Shown here: positions 25,897-34,640 of the stretch, piece after piece
How positions within the stretch are numbered: the first letter of the stretch is position 1
How the letters are laid out: each line of letters opens with the position of its first letter
Assembly (NCBI RefSeq): GCF_011764445.1
Contig: NZ_BLPG01000001.1
Span: 7,271,001 to 7,335,000, forward strand
Reading direction: 5' to 3'
DNA: 64,000 bases
Source: Phytohabitans rumicis
Lineage (GTDB): Bacteria > Actinomycetota > Actinomycetes > Mycobacteriales > Micromonosporaceae
Program-made: the position numbers and the translations under genes
Notes under the pieces: model-generated
The model's input: the letters and a program-made list of their open reading frames with translations, nothing else
Database searches by the model: none
Told to the model about the DNA's origin: nothing

Positions 25897-27129
25897 TCAG
25901 GGCCATGACTGGGTCATGTTGATGTCGTGGTTGAGCCACGCCTCGGTATAGACGTCCGTGAAGTAAAATAGCTGGCCACACTGGGTAGCATCGCCGGTAC
26001 ACGGGAGATTGGGGTCGATCTCTACGGCACTGATCATGCCGACAGCCGTGACGTTGTTGCCGTTCGGAATGAAGACCGGACCGCCGCTGTCCCCTCGGGC
26101 GGCTATCGACGTACCGTTATTGCTGGTGGCGACCCAGAGGTACGACCAGTAGCCGCCGATGTAGTACCACCCCTCGGCATAGATCGTCCCGTAGCATCGG
26201 GCCCCGCTGAAGGCGCCTGAGGTGCAGATCCTCGTCATGCTGGTATTTGGCTTCTGCATAGCCGTAACGTTTTTCAAGAATGGAGAACCGATCGGGCCGT
26301 CCCAGATTGCCGGAAGGACGGAGTCGGCGGTCCGTACATAGGCGATGTCATGGTTCATGTCGAGCACGGTCGCCCTGCCTACGTAGCTTCCGCCCGAAAC
26401 TCCATTCTTGTTCGTGGTCCAGATGCGGGGGTCGGCCAACCGGACACAGTGCCATGCGACGATCATGTAGCCCGCGCCGGTGCCAGCGCTGCGACCCGTA
26501 AAGCCGCTGGTGCATTCGCCTACGCCGGCTGAACTGATCGTGTGTGCCCCCGCTACGAACGGCCTCGCGTCGAAGTCCCGGTCCGCCCGTGTTGCCTTGA
26601 CGATGCCTTCCTCGACGGTGACGGTGCCAGGCCCGTACGTGCCGAACCGTGTGGCCAGGTTGCGCGCGTTGGAGTTCATGTGCTGGACCTGGATGGTGAC
26701 GGGGCCGCTGCCGGAGCTCCAAATCGCATTGACTTCGATGCCCTGCTTGGCGAGGGTGGTCGTTTGCGCCTTGATGCTGTGGATGAGCTGGTTGGTCTCG
26801 GTGCCCGACAGCGGAGCCGTTCGGTATTCCACGGCGACGTCCGCCGGCTTCGGTACCGACTGGTACCGGGATAGGGCCGCGCCGCCTTTCCGGTAGACGA
26901 CGACTTTCCGAGTCTCGGGGTCGATCTTGATCGTCGCGAAGTCGGCGTCTCCGGCCGAACTCCTCCACAGGCTCTCTGCGACGCCCTCCGCACTTGTGAT
27001 CCACGCGTTGGGCGTGGGGGTGGGACCCTCGCGTAGGTCGGCTCGCGCAGGCGTCGCGGACACGGCGAGCACCACGCCCACCGCGACCACGCCGCCGGTT
27101 CGGATCCGACTCGTCCACCGATGCCTCAT
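25897..27129 (-). CDS. Secreted trypsin-like serine protease (S1 family)
   Basis: The start is set at ATG 27129 because GAGGAGG lies six bases before it; an upstream ATG lacks a site. The 410-residue protein has a signal peptide (about 1-30, ending ARA), a propeptide-like region (31-195) and an S1 domain with AWHC (His227), NHDIAYV (Asp261) and GDSGGPVF (Ser348). Paired cysteines at 206/228 and 302/312 fit the fold. The long N-terminal region resembles the pro-regions of streptogrisin-type proteases, so it is probably secreted as a zymogen. It is divergent from a sigma factor. Confidence 0.8.
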   Translation of the reverse strand: MRHRWTSRIRTGGVVAVGVVLAVSATPARADLREGPTPTPNAWITSAEGVAESLWRSSAGDADFATIKIDPETRKVVVYRKGGAALSRYQSVPKPADVAVEYRTAPLSGTETNQLIHSIKAQTTTLAKQGIEVNAIWSSGSGPVTIQVQHMNSNARNLATRFGTYGPGTVTVEEGIVKATRADRDFDARPFVAGAHTISSAGVGECTSGFTGRSAGTGAGYMIVAWHCVRLADPRIWTTNKNGVSGGSYVGRATVLDMNHDIAYVRTADSVLPAIWDGPIGSPFLKNVTAMQKPNTSMTRICTSGAFSGARCYGTIYAEGWYYIGGYWSYLWVATSNNGTSIAARGDSGGPVFIPNGNNVTAVGMISAVEIDPNLPCTGDATQCGQLFYFTDVYTEAWLNHDINMTQSWP

Positions 27130-27341
27130 GGGCAGCCTCCTCATGGCCAAACTCGCTGGTGTTTCGTCTCAGCAGTACGACGACACGACCCTTTGGAATG
27201 TGAGGCGACGCGCCGACCTCACAATTCGGTGCGCTGTCTCGTCAAACTGGTGAGGGCAAATGCGACCGAGGGAGTCGTCGACACGTGAGCACCAAATCGG
27301 AGCCAAGAGGCGGCCGGCCCGATGCGGGCCGGAGCGCGATC

Positions 27342-28219
27342 ATGAGCGAGCGGCGTCGGCTGATCAATCTCGCGTACCGGCTCCTCGGCTCCCTGGCCGA
27401 TGCCGAGGACGTCGCACAAGAGACCTACGCCCGCTGGTACGCCATGCCCCAAGAGCAGCAGGAAGCCATCGACTCCCCGGCGGCTGGCTGACGACGGTCG
27501 CCAGCCGCATCTGCCTGGACCTGCTCGGCTCGGCACGGGCCCGGCGGGAGACCTACGTGGGCGAATGGATCCCCGAGCCGCTGCCCGATCGCACGGAGTG
27601 GACAAGCGGGCGCTCGGACGGCGCCATCGTCGACCCGGCCGACCGAGTCACCCTCGACGAGTCGATCAACATGGCCTTGCTCGTCGTGCTCGAATCGATG
27701 ACCCCGGCCGAACGCGTCGCGTTCATCCTTCACGATGTCTTCCGCTACTCTTTCGCCGAGGTGGCCGAGATCGTCGGCCGTACACCGGCGGCGTCTCGCC
27801 AGCTGGCCTCCTCAGCCCGCCGTCGCATTCGCGCGTCGCAGGCTCCCGCGACTCCGACAGCCCAGCAAGCCGGCATCGTCAGGGAATTCAAGCAGGCGTG
27901 GGAGGCCAAGGACATCGACGCCCTCGTCGGCCTCCTCGACCCCGACGCCGCAGCGATCGGCGACGGCGGCGGTATCGTCAGCGCCCTGCTCCACCCAATC
28001 GAAGGCGCCGAGCAAGTCGCGCGCTTCTTCGTCGATATCGCCCACGCGGCACCCAACCTGACGCTCCTGGAGCGCACGGTCAACGGTCGGCCCGGTTTGG
28101 TGGAACAGCAAGCTGGCATCACCATGACGGTTATTGCGTTCGACATCGCAGGCGACCGGATCAAGCACATCTGGGGAATACGGAACCCCGAGAAGCTCCG
28201 GCCTTGGACGACGGGTTGA
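27342..28219 (+). pseudogene. sigJ: ECF41/SigJ-type sigma factor with one frameshift
   Basis: From ATG 27342 the frame reads RRLINLAYRLLGSLADAEDV (sigma region 2) and ends after EAIDSPAAG. The continuation GGWLTTVASRICLDLLGSAR, region 4 (MTPAERVAFILHDVFRYSFA) and the SnoaL-like C-terminal domain of ECF41 factors (AGIVREFKQAWEAKDIDALV to IWGIRNPEKL) lie in another frame to 28219. A normal protein needs one more G in the run at 27477-27483 (SPGGWL). All domains are otherwise intact, so the shift is recent or a sequencing error. No carboxymuconolactone-decarboxylase or oxidoreductase partner, usual for ECF41, is adjacent. Confidence 0.75.
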
Positions 28220-28541
28220 CGCGCGTCGCCGTACCGACGGGTGTCATGCGTCAAGTTAGCCCTTTAGTAAGCGTGTCGGTTGGGTCGTGATGAGGAAGGG
28301 CCTTATCGTGCTGGGTTAGCGCTCGCAACGCAGTCCAGCAAGAGAAGGCCCTTTGTGGTGACGACCACCGCCCTGGAGCGCAATTTCGGTGGAATCCCGC
28401 GGTAAGCGGACGTTCGGCCGGTTGGCGGGGACTATCGGACACCGGCGCAGCATGCCTGCTGATCCGAGCCGAGGGGCTGTGGCCCGTCGGACGGTCTGAT
28501 CTTGCTGTTTCCCCGAAGTCCCATCCCCGGCTCGGCCGACG
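28220..28541. other. Spacer with inverted repeats, possible IS end remnant
   Basis: AAGGGCCTT (28296-28304) and AAGGCCCTT (28345-28353) form a perfect 9-bp inverted repeat. A short coding-like start (VVTTTALERNFGGIP) follows and stops at once. It looks like the leading edge of a lost insertion sequence. Confidence 0.3.
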
Positions 28542-29045
28542 ATGAGCGGCATGGGCTGGTCAGGCAAGCCGGCCGCTCCTCGTCCGGAGCGGCTGATCGG
28601 GGCGTTGGTTCCTCCGGCGATGCGCCGTTCCGCGCCCCCGATTCCGTTGACGGTGCCAGCGCTGCCGAGGCTGAGCCTGCCGGCCGACGCCCGGTCTGAG
28701 CCGTTGCTGCTGGACGTGGCGCGCCTGGATGCGTCTGGGCGGTTCTGCTCGCGCTCGTTGCTGGCGGCACTGGCGTGGGCGCCGGGGGAACGCGTCGACT
28801 TGCGCGTCGGCGTCGACGCCGTGGTGATCGCCTCTAGCGCGGCGGGCCGGCAGGCGGTGGGCAGCCGCGGCGAACTGACCCTGCCGGTCTCGACGCGGAT
28901 GCTGGCCGGGCTCACCATGGAGGCACAGGTCGTGCTGGTCGCGGTGCCCACCCGCGACCTGTTGATCGTGCACCCGCCGCCGTTGATCGCTCGCCTGCTG
29001 GCCGCGCACTATTGTCGCCAACCGGAGAACCAGGACGATGGCTGA
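28542..29045 (+). CDS. AbrB/SpoVT-like DNA-binding protein
   Basis: The 167-residue product has two half-repeats typical of double-swapped-hairpin AbrB proteins: ARLDASGRFCSRSLLAALAW (about 65-100) and GSRGELTLPVSTRMLAGLTM (about 107-140), each starting with a D/G-x-x-G-R/E-L turn. Its last codons overlap the start of the next gene, the recombinase, by 8 bp. It may regulate that gene or act with it as a directionality or addiction factor; the latter is inference. Confidence 0.5.
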   Translation: MSGMGWSGKPAAPRPERLIGALVPPAMRRSAPPIPLTVPALPRLSLPADARSEPLLLDVARLDASGRFCSRSLLAALAWAPGERVDLRVGVDAVVIASSAAGRQAVGSRGELTLPVSTRMLAGLTMEAQVVLVAVPTRDLLIVHPPPLIARLLAAHYCRQPENQDDG

Positions 29046-30071
29046 ACCGGAGCGGGTCGCGCAGGCGCGAAGGTTGCTGGCACAACTGGGTGTGACCGTC
29101 GCCGACCTGCAGGCCGCCGAGAGTGTCGGTGTCGAGATGCCCACCGTGGCGGAGTACCTGCCGCAGGTGGTCGCCGCGGCTGGGCCTGGCGCCGGGCGCA
29201 CTTACCGCAACTACTGGGCGCGGATGGCGGCGCTGTGGGGGGATCGACGGCTGGACGCGGTCTCCGCGACTGACGTTGAGGCGCTGCAGCGCGAAGCGGT
29301 CGCCAGGGCGGTGGCACGGCGCAACGGTCGCGGCGGCCGGCACGCCGGCGAGCATGTGATCGCGGCCGCGCGGGCCTTCTTTCTTCGGGCGATCGCCGAC
29401 GGGCTGATTGCCGCCTCGGCGAGCCCGGCGCATCAGATCGGCAAGCCGCGCCGGCTGCCCAACACTCGCCGTGCGTTGACATCCGGGAACTGGCCGAGAT
29501 CAACGAGGCGGCCCGGACCAGTGGTAACGACGCGATTCTCGATGCGCTGTTGCTGCGCCTGCACACCGAGACGGCCTGCCGGTGTGCCGGCGCGCTCGCG
29601 CTGCGCCGCATGGACCTCGACCCCGATCAGGGACTGGTGCGGATACGGGAGAAGGGCGAGACGCTGCGCTGGCAGCCGATCAGCCTCGACCTGGCCGCCC
29701 ATCTGGTCGACCACGCCGGCCACCGCGGCGCGGTCGCGCCCGCGGATCAGTTGCTGCGTTACCGCGACGGCCGGCCGCTGACCTCGCGGCGCTACGACCA
29801 TCTGTGGAAGCGGATCGGGGATCGGCTGCCGTGGGTGGCCGCGCAGGGCATTTCCACCCACTGGCTGCGGCACACCACGCTGACCTGGGTGGAGCGCAAC
29901 TTCGGCTACGGCATTGCCCGCGCCTACGCCGGGCACACCGACAAGACCGGCCCGGCCACCACCACGTACATCAAGGCCGACCTGCAAGCCGTCGCCACCG
30001 CCCTGGCCGCGCTGACCGGCCAACCGCATCCACTCGCGACCAGCCTGGAAGACCTCGGGATCCGCACCTGA
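29038..30071 (+). pseudogene. Tyrosine recombinase (phage-type integrase) with one frameshift
   Basis: ATG 29038 starts MAEPERVAQARRLLAQLGVT; residues 40-140 form a SAM-like core-binding domain (TYRNYWARMAALWGDRRLDA). At about 29483 the frame shifts, and one extra C would restore ELAEINEAARTSGNDAILDA. The catalytic domain is complete in the second frame: arginine in TETACRCAGALALRRMDLD, HWLRHTTLTWVERNFG, GHTDKTGPATTTYI. It is coupled to the AbrB-like gene. As annotated it is broken, but the lesion is a single base. Confidence 0.7.
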
Positions 30072-30299
30072 CAGCAACCGCATAGCGCTGGACGGCACGG
30101 GACGTCAGGCCGAGCGCAGCAACGCGGCTGCTGGGCCTTTCAGTGGGTCCAGGACGAGCCGCGAGAGGAGCTACGGCGGGCGCTGCTCGCCGTGCCTCGG
30201 CACCTGCGCGGCGTCCGGGGAGCGAGCCGGGTATCGCGGCGGTGCCCAGCGGGTATCGGGCGGGCGGGGTGGCGCGGGTTGCGGAATTGTTTCGGGCTC

Positions 30300-30342
30300 T
30301 TGACGGGCCGTGTCTGACTGCGCAAACATGACAGCGCAGTCA
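30300..30342 (+). promoter_or_regulatory. Promoter and tandem LacI operator of module 1
   Basis: TTGACG (30300-30305), 18 bp, AAACAT (30324-30329). TGACTGCGCAAACA (30315-30328) and TGACAGCGCAGTCA (30329-30342) are adjacent 14-bp boxes; the outer arms TGACTGCGC/GCGCAGTCA are a perfect inverted repeat. The same layout is found at 42487-42528 and 56334-56390. Confidence 0.65.
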
Positions 30343-30384
30343 GATGGCGAGCAGGCAGCAGTGGCCAGGGCATCGGGAGATACC

Positions 30385-31422
30385 ATGACGCGGATGGTGG
30401 GACGGGGCAGAAACGCTGCCATGCCGCGCAGCGCCGATGTCGCACGCGTGGCCGGCGTCTCGCAGAAGACCGTGTCCAGGGTCTTCAACGACGAGCCGTA
30501 CGTCTCCGCCGACGTGCGCCGGCGGGTCCTCGCCGCGGCGGAGGAGCTCGGCTACCGGATGAATCACGCGGCACGGGCGCTCGCCTCCGGCCGGACGCGT
30601 TCCATCGGCGTGGTGACCCTCGGCACGGCCCTGTACGGCCCGGCCTCGCTGCTCATGGGTGTCGAACGGGCCGTCCGCGACGCCGGTTACGCACTGCGCG
30701 TGGTCAACACGGTGGAGGGCGACCCGGCCGGCGTGACCGGTGCGGTCGAATCACTGATCGAGCAGGGCGTGGACGGCATCGTCATCTCCGAACCGATAGA
30801 CGAGGGAGCGGCCGCGGTCCGCGTCGACGTGCCGGTGCTCGTGCTCGGCGCGCCGCCAGCGTTCGCCGCGCCCCAGGTGCTGACCGTCGGGGTCGCCGCC
30901 GACGCGTTGGCTCGGGCGGCCACCGAACACCTGCTGGCGCTGGGCCACGCGACCGTCCATCACCTGGCTGGACCGCAGCGGTGGTACGCCGCCCGGGATC
31001 GCCTGGACGGCTGGCGATCCGCGTTGCGGGCGCACGGCCGGGCCGAACCGCCGGTCGTCGAAGGCGACTGGTCCGCCGTTTCCGGGTACGAGGCCGGCCG
31101 GAAACTGGCGGCGGACCGCGACGTGACCGCGGTATTCGCCGCCAACGACGACATGGCCGTCGGTCTGATCCGCGCCCTGCTGGAAGCCGGCCGCCGGGTG
31201 CCCGAAGACGTCAGCGTCGTCGGTTTCGACGACATCCCGCTCGCCGCGTACGTGACACCTCCGCTGACCACCGTGCGCCAGCCGTTCGATGCCGTGGCCC
31301 AAGAAGGACTCAAGCTTCTGGTGCAGGCCATCGAGAAACCGGACGCCGACCCGCCACCCGCGGTCGACCCACCGGTGGAGCTGATCGTCCGCACATCCAC
31401 CGCACCACCCACCGGTCGCTAG
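30385..31422 (+). CDS. LacI-family regulator, module 1
   Basis: The start is placed at ATG 30385 (MTRMVGRGRN), because the longer frame from 30310 would begin inside the operator and the chosen start has GGGAGA before it and matches the paralogues. The HTH ([20 protein letters not shown]) is followed by the hinge and a periplasmic-binding-protein-like effector domain (TRSIGVVTLG to [20 protein letters not shown]). It is probably a sugar-responsive repressor of the downstream ABC and hydrolase genes. It is a close paralogue of the regulators at 41282-42340 and 56434-57564. Confidence 0.88.
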   Translation: MTRMVGRGRNAAMPRSADVARVAGVSQKTVSRVFNDEPYVSADVRRRVLAAAEELGYRMNHAARALASGRTRSIGVVTLGTALYGPASLLMGVERAVRDAGYALRVVNTVEGDPAGVTGAVESLIEQGVDGIVISEPIDEGAAAVRVDVPVLVLGAPPAFAAPQVLTVGVAADALARAATEHLLALGHATVHHLAGPQRWYAARDRLDGWRSALRAHGRAEPPVVEGDWSAVSGYEAGRKLAADRDVTAVFAANDDMAVGLIRALLEAGRRVPEDVSVVGFDDIPLAAYVTPPLTTVRQPFDAVAQEGLKLLVQAIEKPDADPPPAVDPPVELIVRTSTAPPTGR

Positions 31423-31522
31423 TCAACGCCGTCCAGCCGCCTTCTGTCCACATAGCACTGTCTCCTGTGCGCGTTGTCCGCAGCGCGTTGATAACCCCTG
31501 CCCACATGACGGGAGTCTCACC

Positions 31523-32901
31523 ATGCCCAGATCCTTTCCCTTGGTTAGCCGCAGGACGTTGCTCGCGACGGCGGGAGCCGTGCCGCTCAGCGCGGCGCTG
31601 GCCGCCTGCGGGGGCGGCGGCGACGACAACAACGACACGGCGCCCACGGGGCCGGTCAGTCAGGCCGACATCGACAAGGCGATGTCGACGCCGACCGAGC
31701 TGACGTTCTGGACCTGGGTGCCGGACATCCAGCAGGAAGTGGACCTGTTCCTGAAGAAGTACCCGTCCATCAAGGTGAAAATCGTCAACGCCGGCCGGGG
31801 CACCGAGCAGTACACGAAGCTGCGCACCGCGCTCAAAGCCGGGACCGGCGCGCCGGACGTGGTGCAGATGGAGTTCCAGTACATCCCGACCTTCACCATC
31901 ACGGGTGACCTGCTCGACCTGCGGCCGTACGGCGCGGAGGCCCTCAAGGACCAGTTCGTCGACTGGACCTGGGGTCAGGTCACCGGCCGGAACGGCGAGG
32001 TCTGGGCGATCCCGCAGGACACCGGCCCGATGGGCATGCTGTACCGGCAGGACATCTTCGACAAGCATGGCATCGCGGTACCGAAGACCTGGGACGAGTT
32101 CGCCGCCGCGGCCCGCAAGCTGCACACGGCCGACCCGAACGTGTACCTGACCTGCCTGTCGGCGAACGAGGCCGCGGCCTGGCACGGCCTGCTCTGGCAG
32201 GCGGGCGCCGCGCCATACGCGGTGTCCGGCGCGAGCGACATCTCGCTGAAGGTGAACGACGAGGCCGCCAAGAACCTCGCGCGGTACTGGGGCGGGCTCG
32301 CGAAGGAGGGCGTCATCGGCACCGAGCCGAACTTCACCGACGCCTGGTTCAACGCGCTCAACCGGGGCAAGTACGCGACCTGGCTCACCGCCGCCTGGGG
32401 CCCGTCTTCCTCGCCGGCTCCGCCAAGTCGACGTCGGGCAAATGGCGGGCGGCGCCGCTGCCGCAGTGGGACGCGGCGAAGCCGACCTCCGGCAACTGGG
32501 GCGGCTCGACGAGCGCGGTCATCAAGACGACGAAGAACGCGATTGTGGCCGCCGAGTTCGCCAAGTTCATCAACAGCGACCCGGAAAGCGCGAAGCTGTT
32601 CGCCACCAAGCAGTTCTTCTTCCCGGCGACCAAGGCGTTGCAGGCCGACCCCAGCTACGTGGGCGACGCGCCCGCCTTCTACGGCGGTCAGAAGGTCAAC
32701 CAGGTCTTCGCGGACATCAACTCGACGATCAACCTGTCTTTCCAGTGGCCGCCGTTCCTGGACCGGGCGGTGACGGACTGGACCGAGACGGTCGGCAAGT
32801 CGCTTGCCGACAAGTCCGACACCGTCGTCGCGCTGGACCAGTGGCAGACGCGGTTGACGACCTTCGCCAAGAGCCAAGGCTTCACGGTCCAAGCGTCGTG
32901 A
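31523..32901 (+). pseudogene. ABC sugar solute-binding lipoprotein, one frameshift (module 1)
   Basis: ATG 31523 follows GACGGGAG. Signal: SRR at 9-11, then LAAC lipobox with Cys29, so lipoprotein with twin-arginine-like start. The extracellular-solute-binding family 1 domain covers the rest (ELTFWTWVPD, GAPDVVQMEF, WAIPQDTGPMGMLYRQDIFD, FPATKALQADPSYV). The frame is lost at about 32400: the text reads TGGGGCCCG where the paralogue at 57745 needs one more G, and resumes to the TGA at 32899. It binds oligosaccharides for the following permeases. Either a real pseudogene or a base-call error. Confidence 0.8.
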
Positions 32902-33773
32902 GGATCGCGCAACGCCGTGCGGCCGGACCGTTGTTCGTCGCGCCGTTCCTGCTGGTGTTCGTCCTGCTCTTCATCGGACCGCTGGCGTATGCCGCCTACC
33001 TGAGCCTGTTCCAGGACCGGCTCGTCGGCGGGACGTCGTTCGTGGGGTTGGACAACTACGTCACCGCTATCCAGGACCCGCAACTGATCCGCGGGATCGC
33101 CCGGGTCGCGACGTTCTTCGTGATCCAGGTGCCGGTGATGCTGGCGCTGGCACTGCTGTTCGCGCTCGCACTCGACAGTGGACTGTTGCGGCTGTCCCGC
33201 GTGGTGCGGCTGGGCATCTTCGTCCCGTACGCCGTGCCGAGCGTGGTCGCCGCGCTCATGTGGGGCTATCTCTACGGCCCGGACTACGGCCCGTTCGCCC
33301 AACTGGCCCGCACGCTGGACCTGCCGGCTCCGCGCTTCCTGTCCGACGGCTGGATGCTCGGCAGCCTGGCGAACATCGTCACCTGGGAGTTCGTCGGCTA
33401 CAACATGATCATCCTGTACGCCGCGCTGCGGGCGATCCCGCCGGGCCTGTACGAGGCGGCCGCGGTGGACGGGGCGGGCGCGTGGCGGATCGCCTGGTCC
33501 ATCAAGCTGCCCGCGCTGCGGCCGGCGCTCCTGCTGACCCTGGTGTTCTCGGTCATCGGCAGCTTCCAACTGTTCAACGAGCCGAGACTGCTCAAGGACA
33601 TCGCACCGAACGTCATCGACAGCGGGTACACGGCGAACCTGTACGCGTACTCGCTCGCCTTCACCAGCCAGCAAATCAACTACGCCGCCGCGGTGTCGTT
33701 CCTGCTCGGATTGGTCATCGTGATCGTCTCCTACGCCGTCCTGCTCACCGCCAACCGGGGGAGGAACGTATGA
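32898..33773 (+). CDS. ABC sugar transporter permease 1 (module 1)
   Basis: GTG 32898 overlaps the stop of the binding-protein gene (GTGA). The 291-residue protein has six membrane helices and the binding-protein-dependent permease EAA motif (YEAAAVDGAGAWRIAWSIKLPAL), as in MalF/UgpA-type proteins. It couples with the second permease, which overlaps it by 4 bp, and an ATPase not encoded here, probably a shared MsiK-type protein as in other actinomycetes (known for the group, not seen here). Confidence 0.88.
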   Translation: MRIAQRRAAGPLFVAPFLLVFVLLFIGPLAYAAYLSLFQDRLVGGTSFVGLDNYVTAIQDPQLIRGIARVATFFVIQVPVMLALALLFALALDSGLLRLSRVVRLGIFVPYAVPSVVAALMWGYLYGPDYGPFAQLARTLDLPAPRFLSDGWMLGSLANIVTWEFVGYNMIILYAALRAIPPGLYEAAAVDGAGAWRIAWSIKLPALRPALLLTLVFSVIGSFQLFNEPRLLKDIAPNVIDSGYTANLYAYSLAFTSQQINYAAAVSFLLGLVIVIVSYAVLLTANRGRNV

Positions 33774-34624
33774 CGGGCCGGCGCAGCACACCGTTGACGA
33801 TCGCGATGCTGGCGGCACTCGCGTACTTCCTGCTGCCGCTGTTCTGGCTGCTCGTGGCCTCGACGAAAGGCACCCAGGACCTGTTCACCACGTTCGGCCT
33901 GTGGTTCTCGGACAGCCCGCAACTGTGGGCCAACATCCGGGCGACCCTGACCCACGACGACGGGGTCTTCGTGCGCTGGCTGGTGAACACCGGCATCTAC
34001 GCCGTGAGTAGCGCGTTAGGGGCCGCATTGCTGGCCGCCGCTGGCGGGTACGGGTTCGCCAAGTTCCGCTTCCGGGGCGACCGGGTCGCGTTCAACCTGG
34101 TGCTGGGCGCCATCATGGTGCCGACCACCGCGCTGGCGATCCCGACCTACCTGCTGTTCGCAAAGGTGGGTCTGGTCAACACGCCGTGGGCGATCATCCT
34201 GCCATCGCTGGTCAGCCCGTTCGGCCTGTACCTGATGCGCGTCTACGCGCAGGACGCGGTGCCGGACAGCGTCCTCGAGGCCGCCCGCATCGACGGGGCC
34301 GGCGAGTTCCAGATCTTCGCCCGGATCGCCATGCGGCTGCTCGCCCCGGGGTTCGTGACCGTCGTGTTGTTCACCCTCGTCGCTACCTGGAACAACTACT
34401 TCCTGCCGCTGATCATGCTCAGCGACCCCAGCCTCTACCCCGTCACGGTGGGGCTCGCGTCCTGGGCAGCCCAGGCCGTCGGCGGCGGCTCCGGCGCGAA
34501 CAGCGACATGCTCGCGTACGTCGTCACCGGATCCCTGCTGTCGGTCATCCCGCTCGTCGTGGCTTTCCTGCTGCTGCAGCGCTACTGGCAGAGCGGCCTC
34601 GCCACCGGCGGCGTCAAGCAGTGA
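33770..34624 (+). CDS. ABC sugar transporter permease 2 (module 1)
   Basis: ATG 33770 overlaps the previous stop (ATGA). The 284-residue MalG/UgpE-type permease has an N-terminal helix (MLAALAYFLLPLFWLLVAS) and the EAA motif (LEAARIDGAGEFQIFARIAM). It forms the membrane channel with the 32898 product. The coding sequence is very similar to that of the 60136 gene of module 2. Confidence 0.88.
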   Translation: MTGRRSTPLTIAMLAALAYFLLPLFWLLVASTKGTQDLFTTFGLWFSDSPQLWANIRATLTHDDGVFVRWLVNTGIYAVSSALGAALLAAAGGYGFAKFRFRGDRVAFNLVLGAIMVPTTALAIPTYLLFAKVGLVNTPWAIILPSLVSPFGLYLMRVYAQDAVPDSVLEAARIDGAGEFQIFARIAMRLLAPGFVTVVLFTLVATWNNYFLPLIMLSDPSLYPVTVGLASWAAQAVGGGSGANSDMLAYVVTGSLLSVIPLVVAFLLLQRYWQSGLATGGVKQ

Positions 34625-34640
34625 CAACGGAGGTTCACTC

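Noticed and set aside
28296-28353. A new insertion sequence defined by AAGGGCCTT/AAGGCCCTT
   Set aside because: Only about 60 bp are enclosed and no transposase follows; at most it is the remnant of an element end.
30310-30384. Upstream start (GTG 30310) for the module 1 LacI gene
   Set aside because: It would place the start inside the operator, lacks a ribosome site, and the extra residues are absent from the two paralogues.
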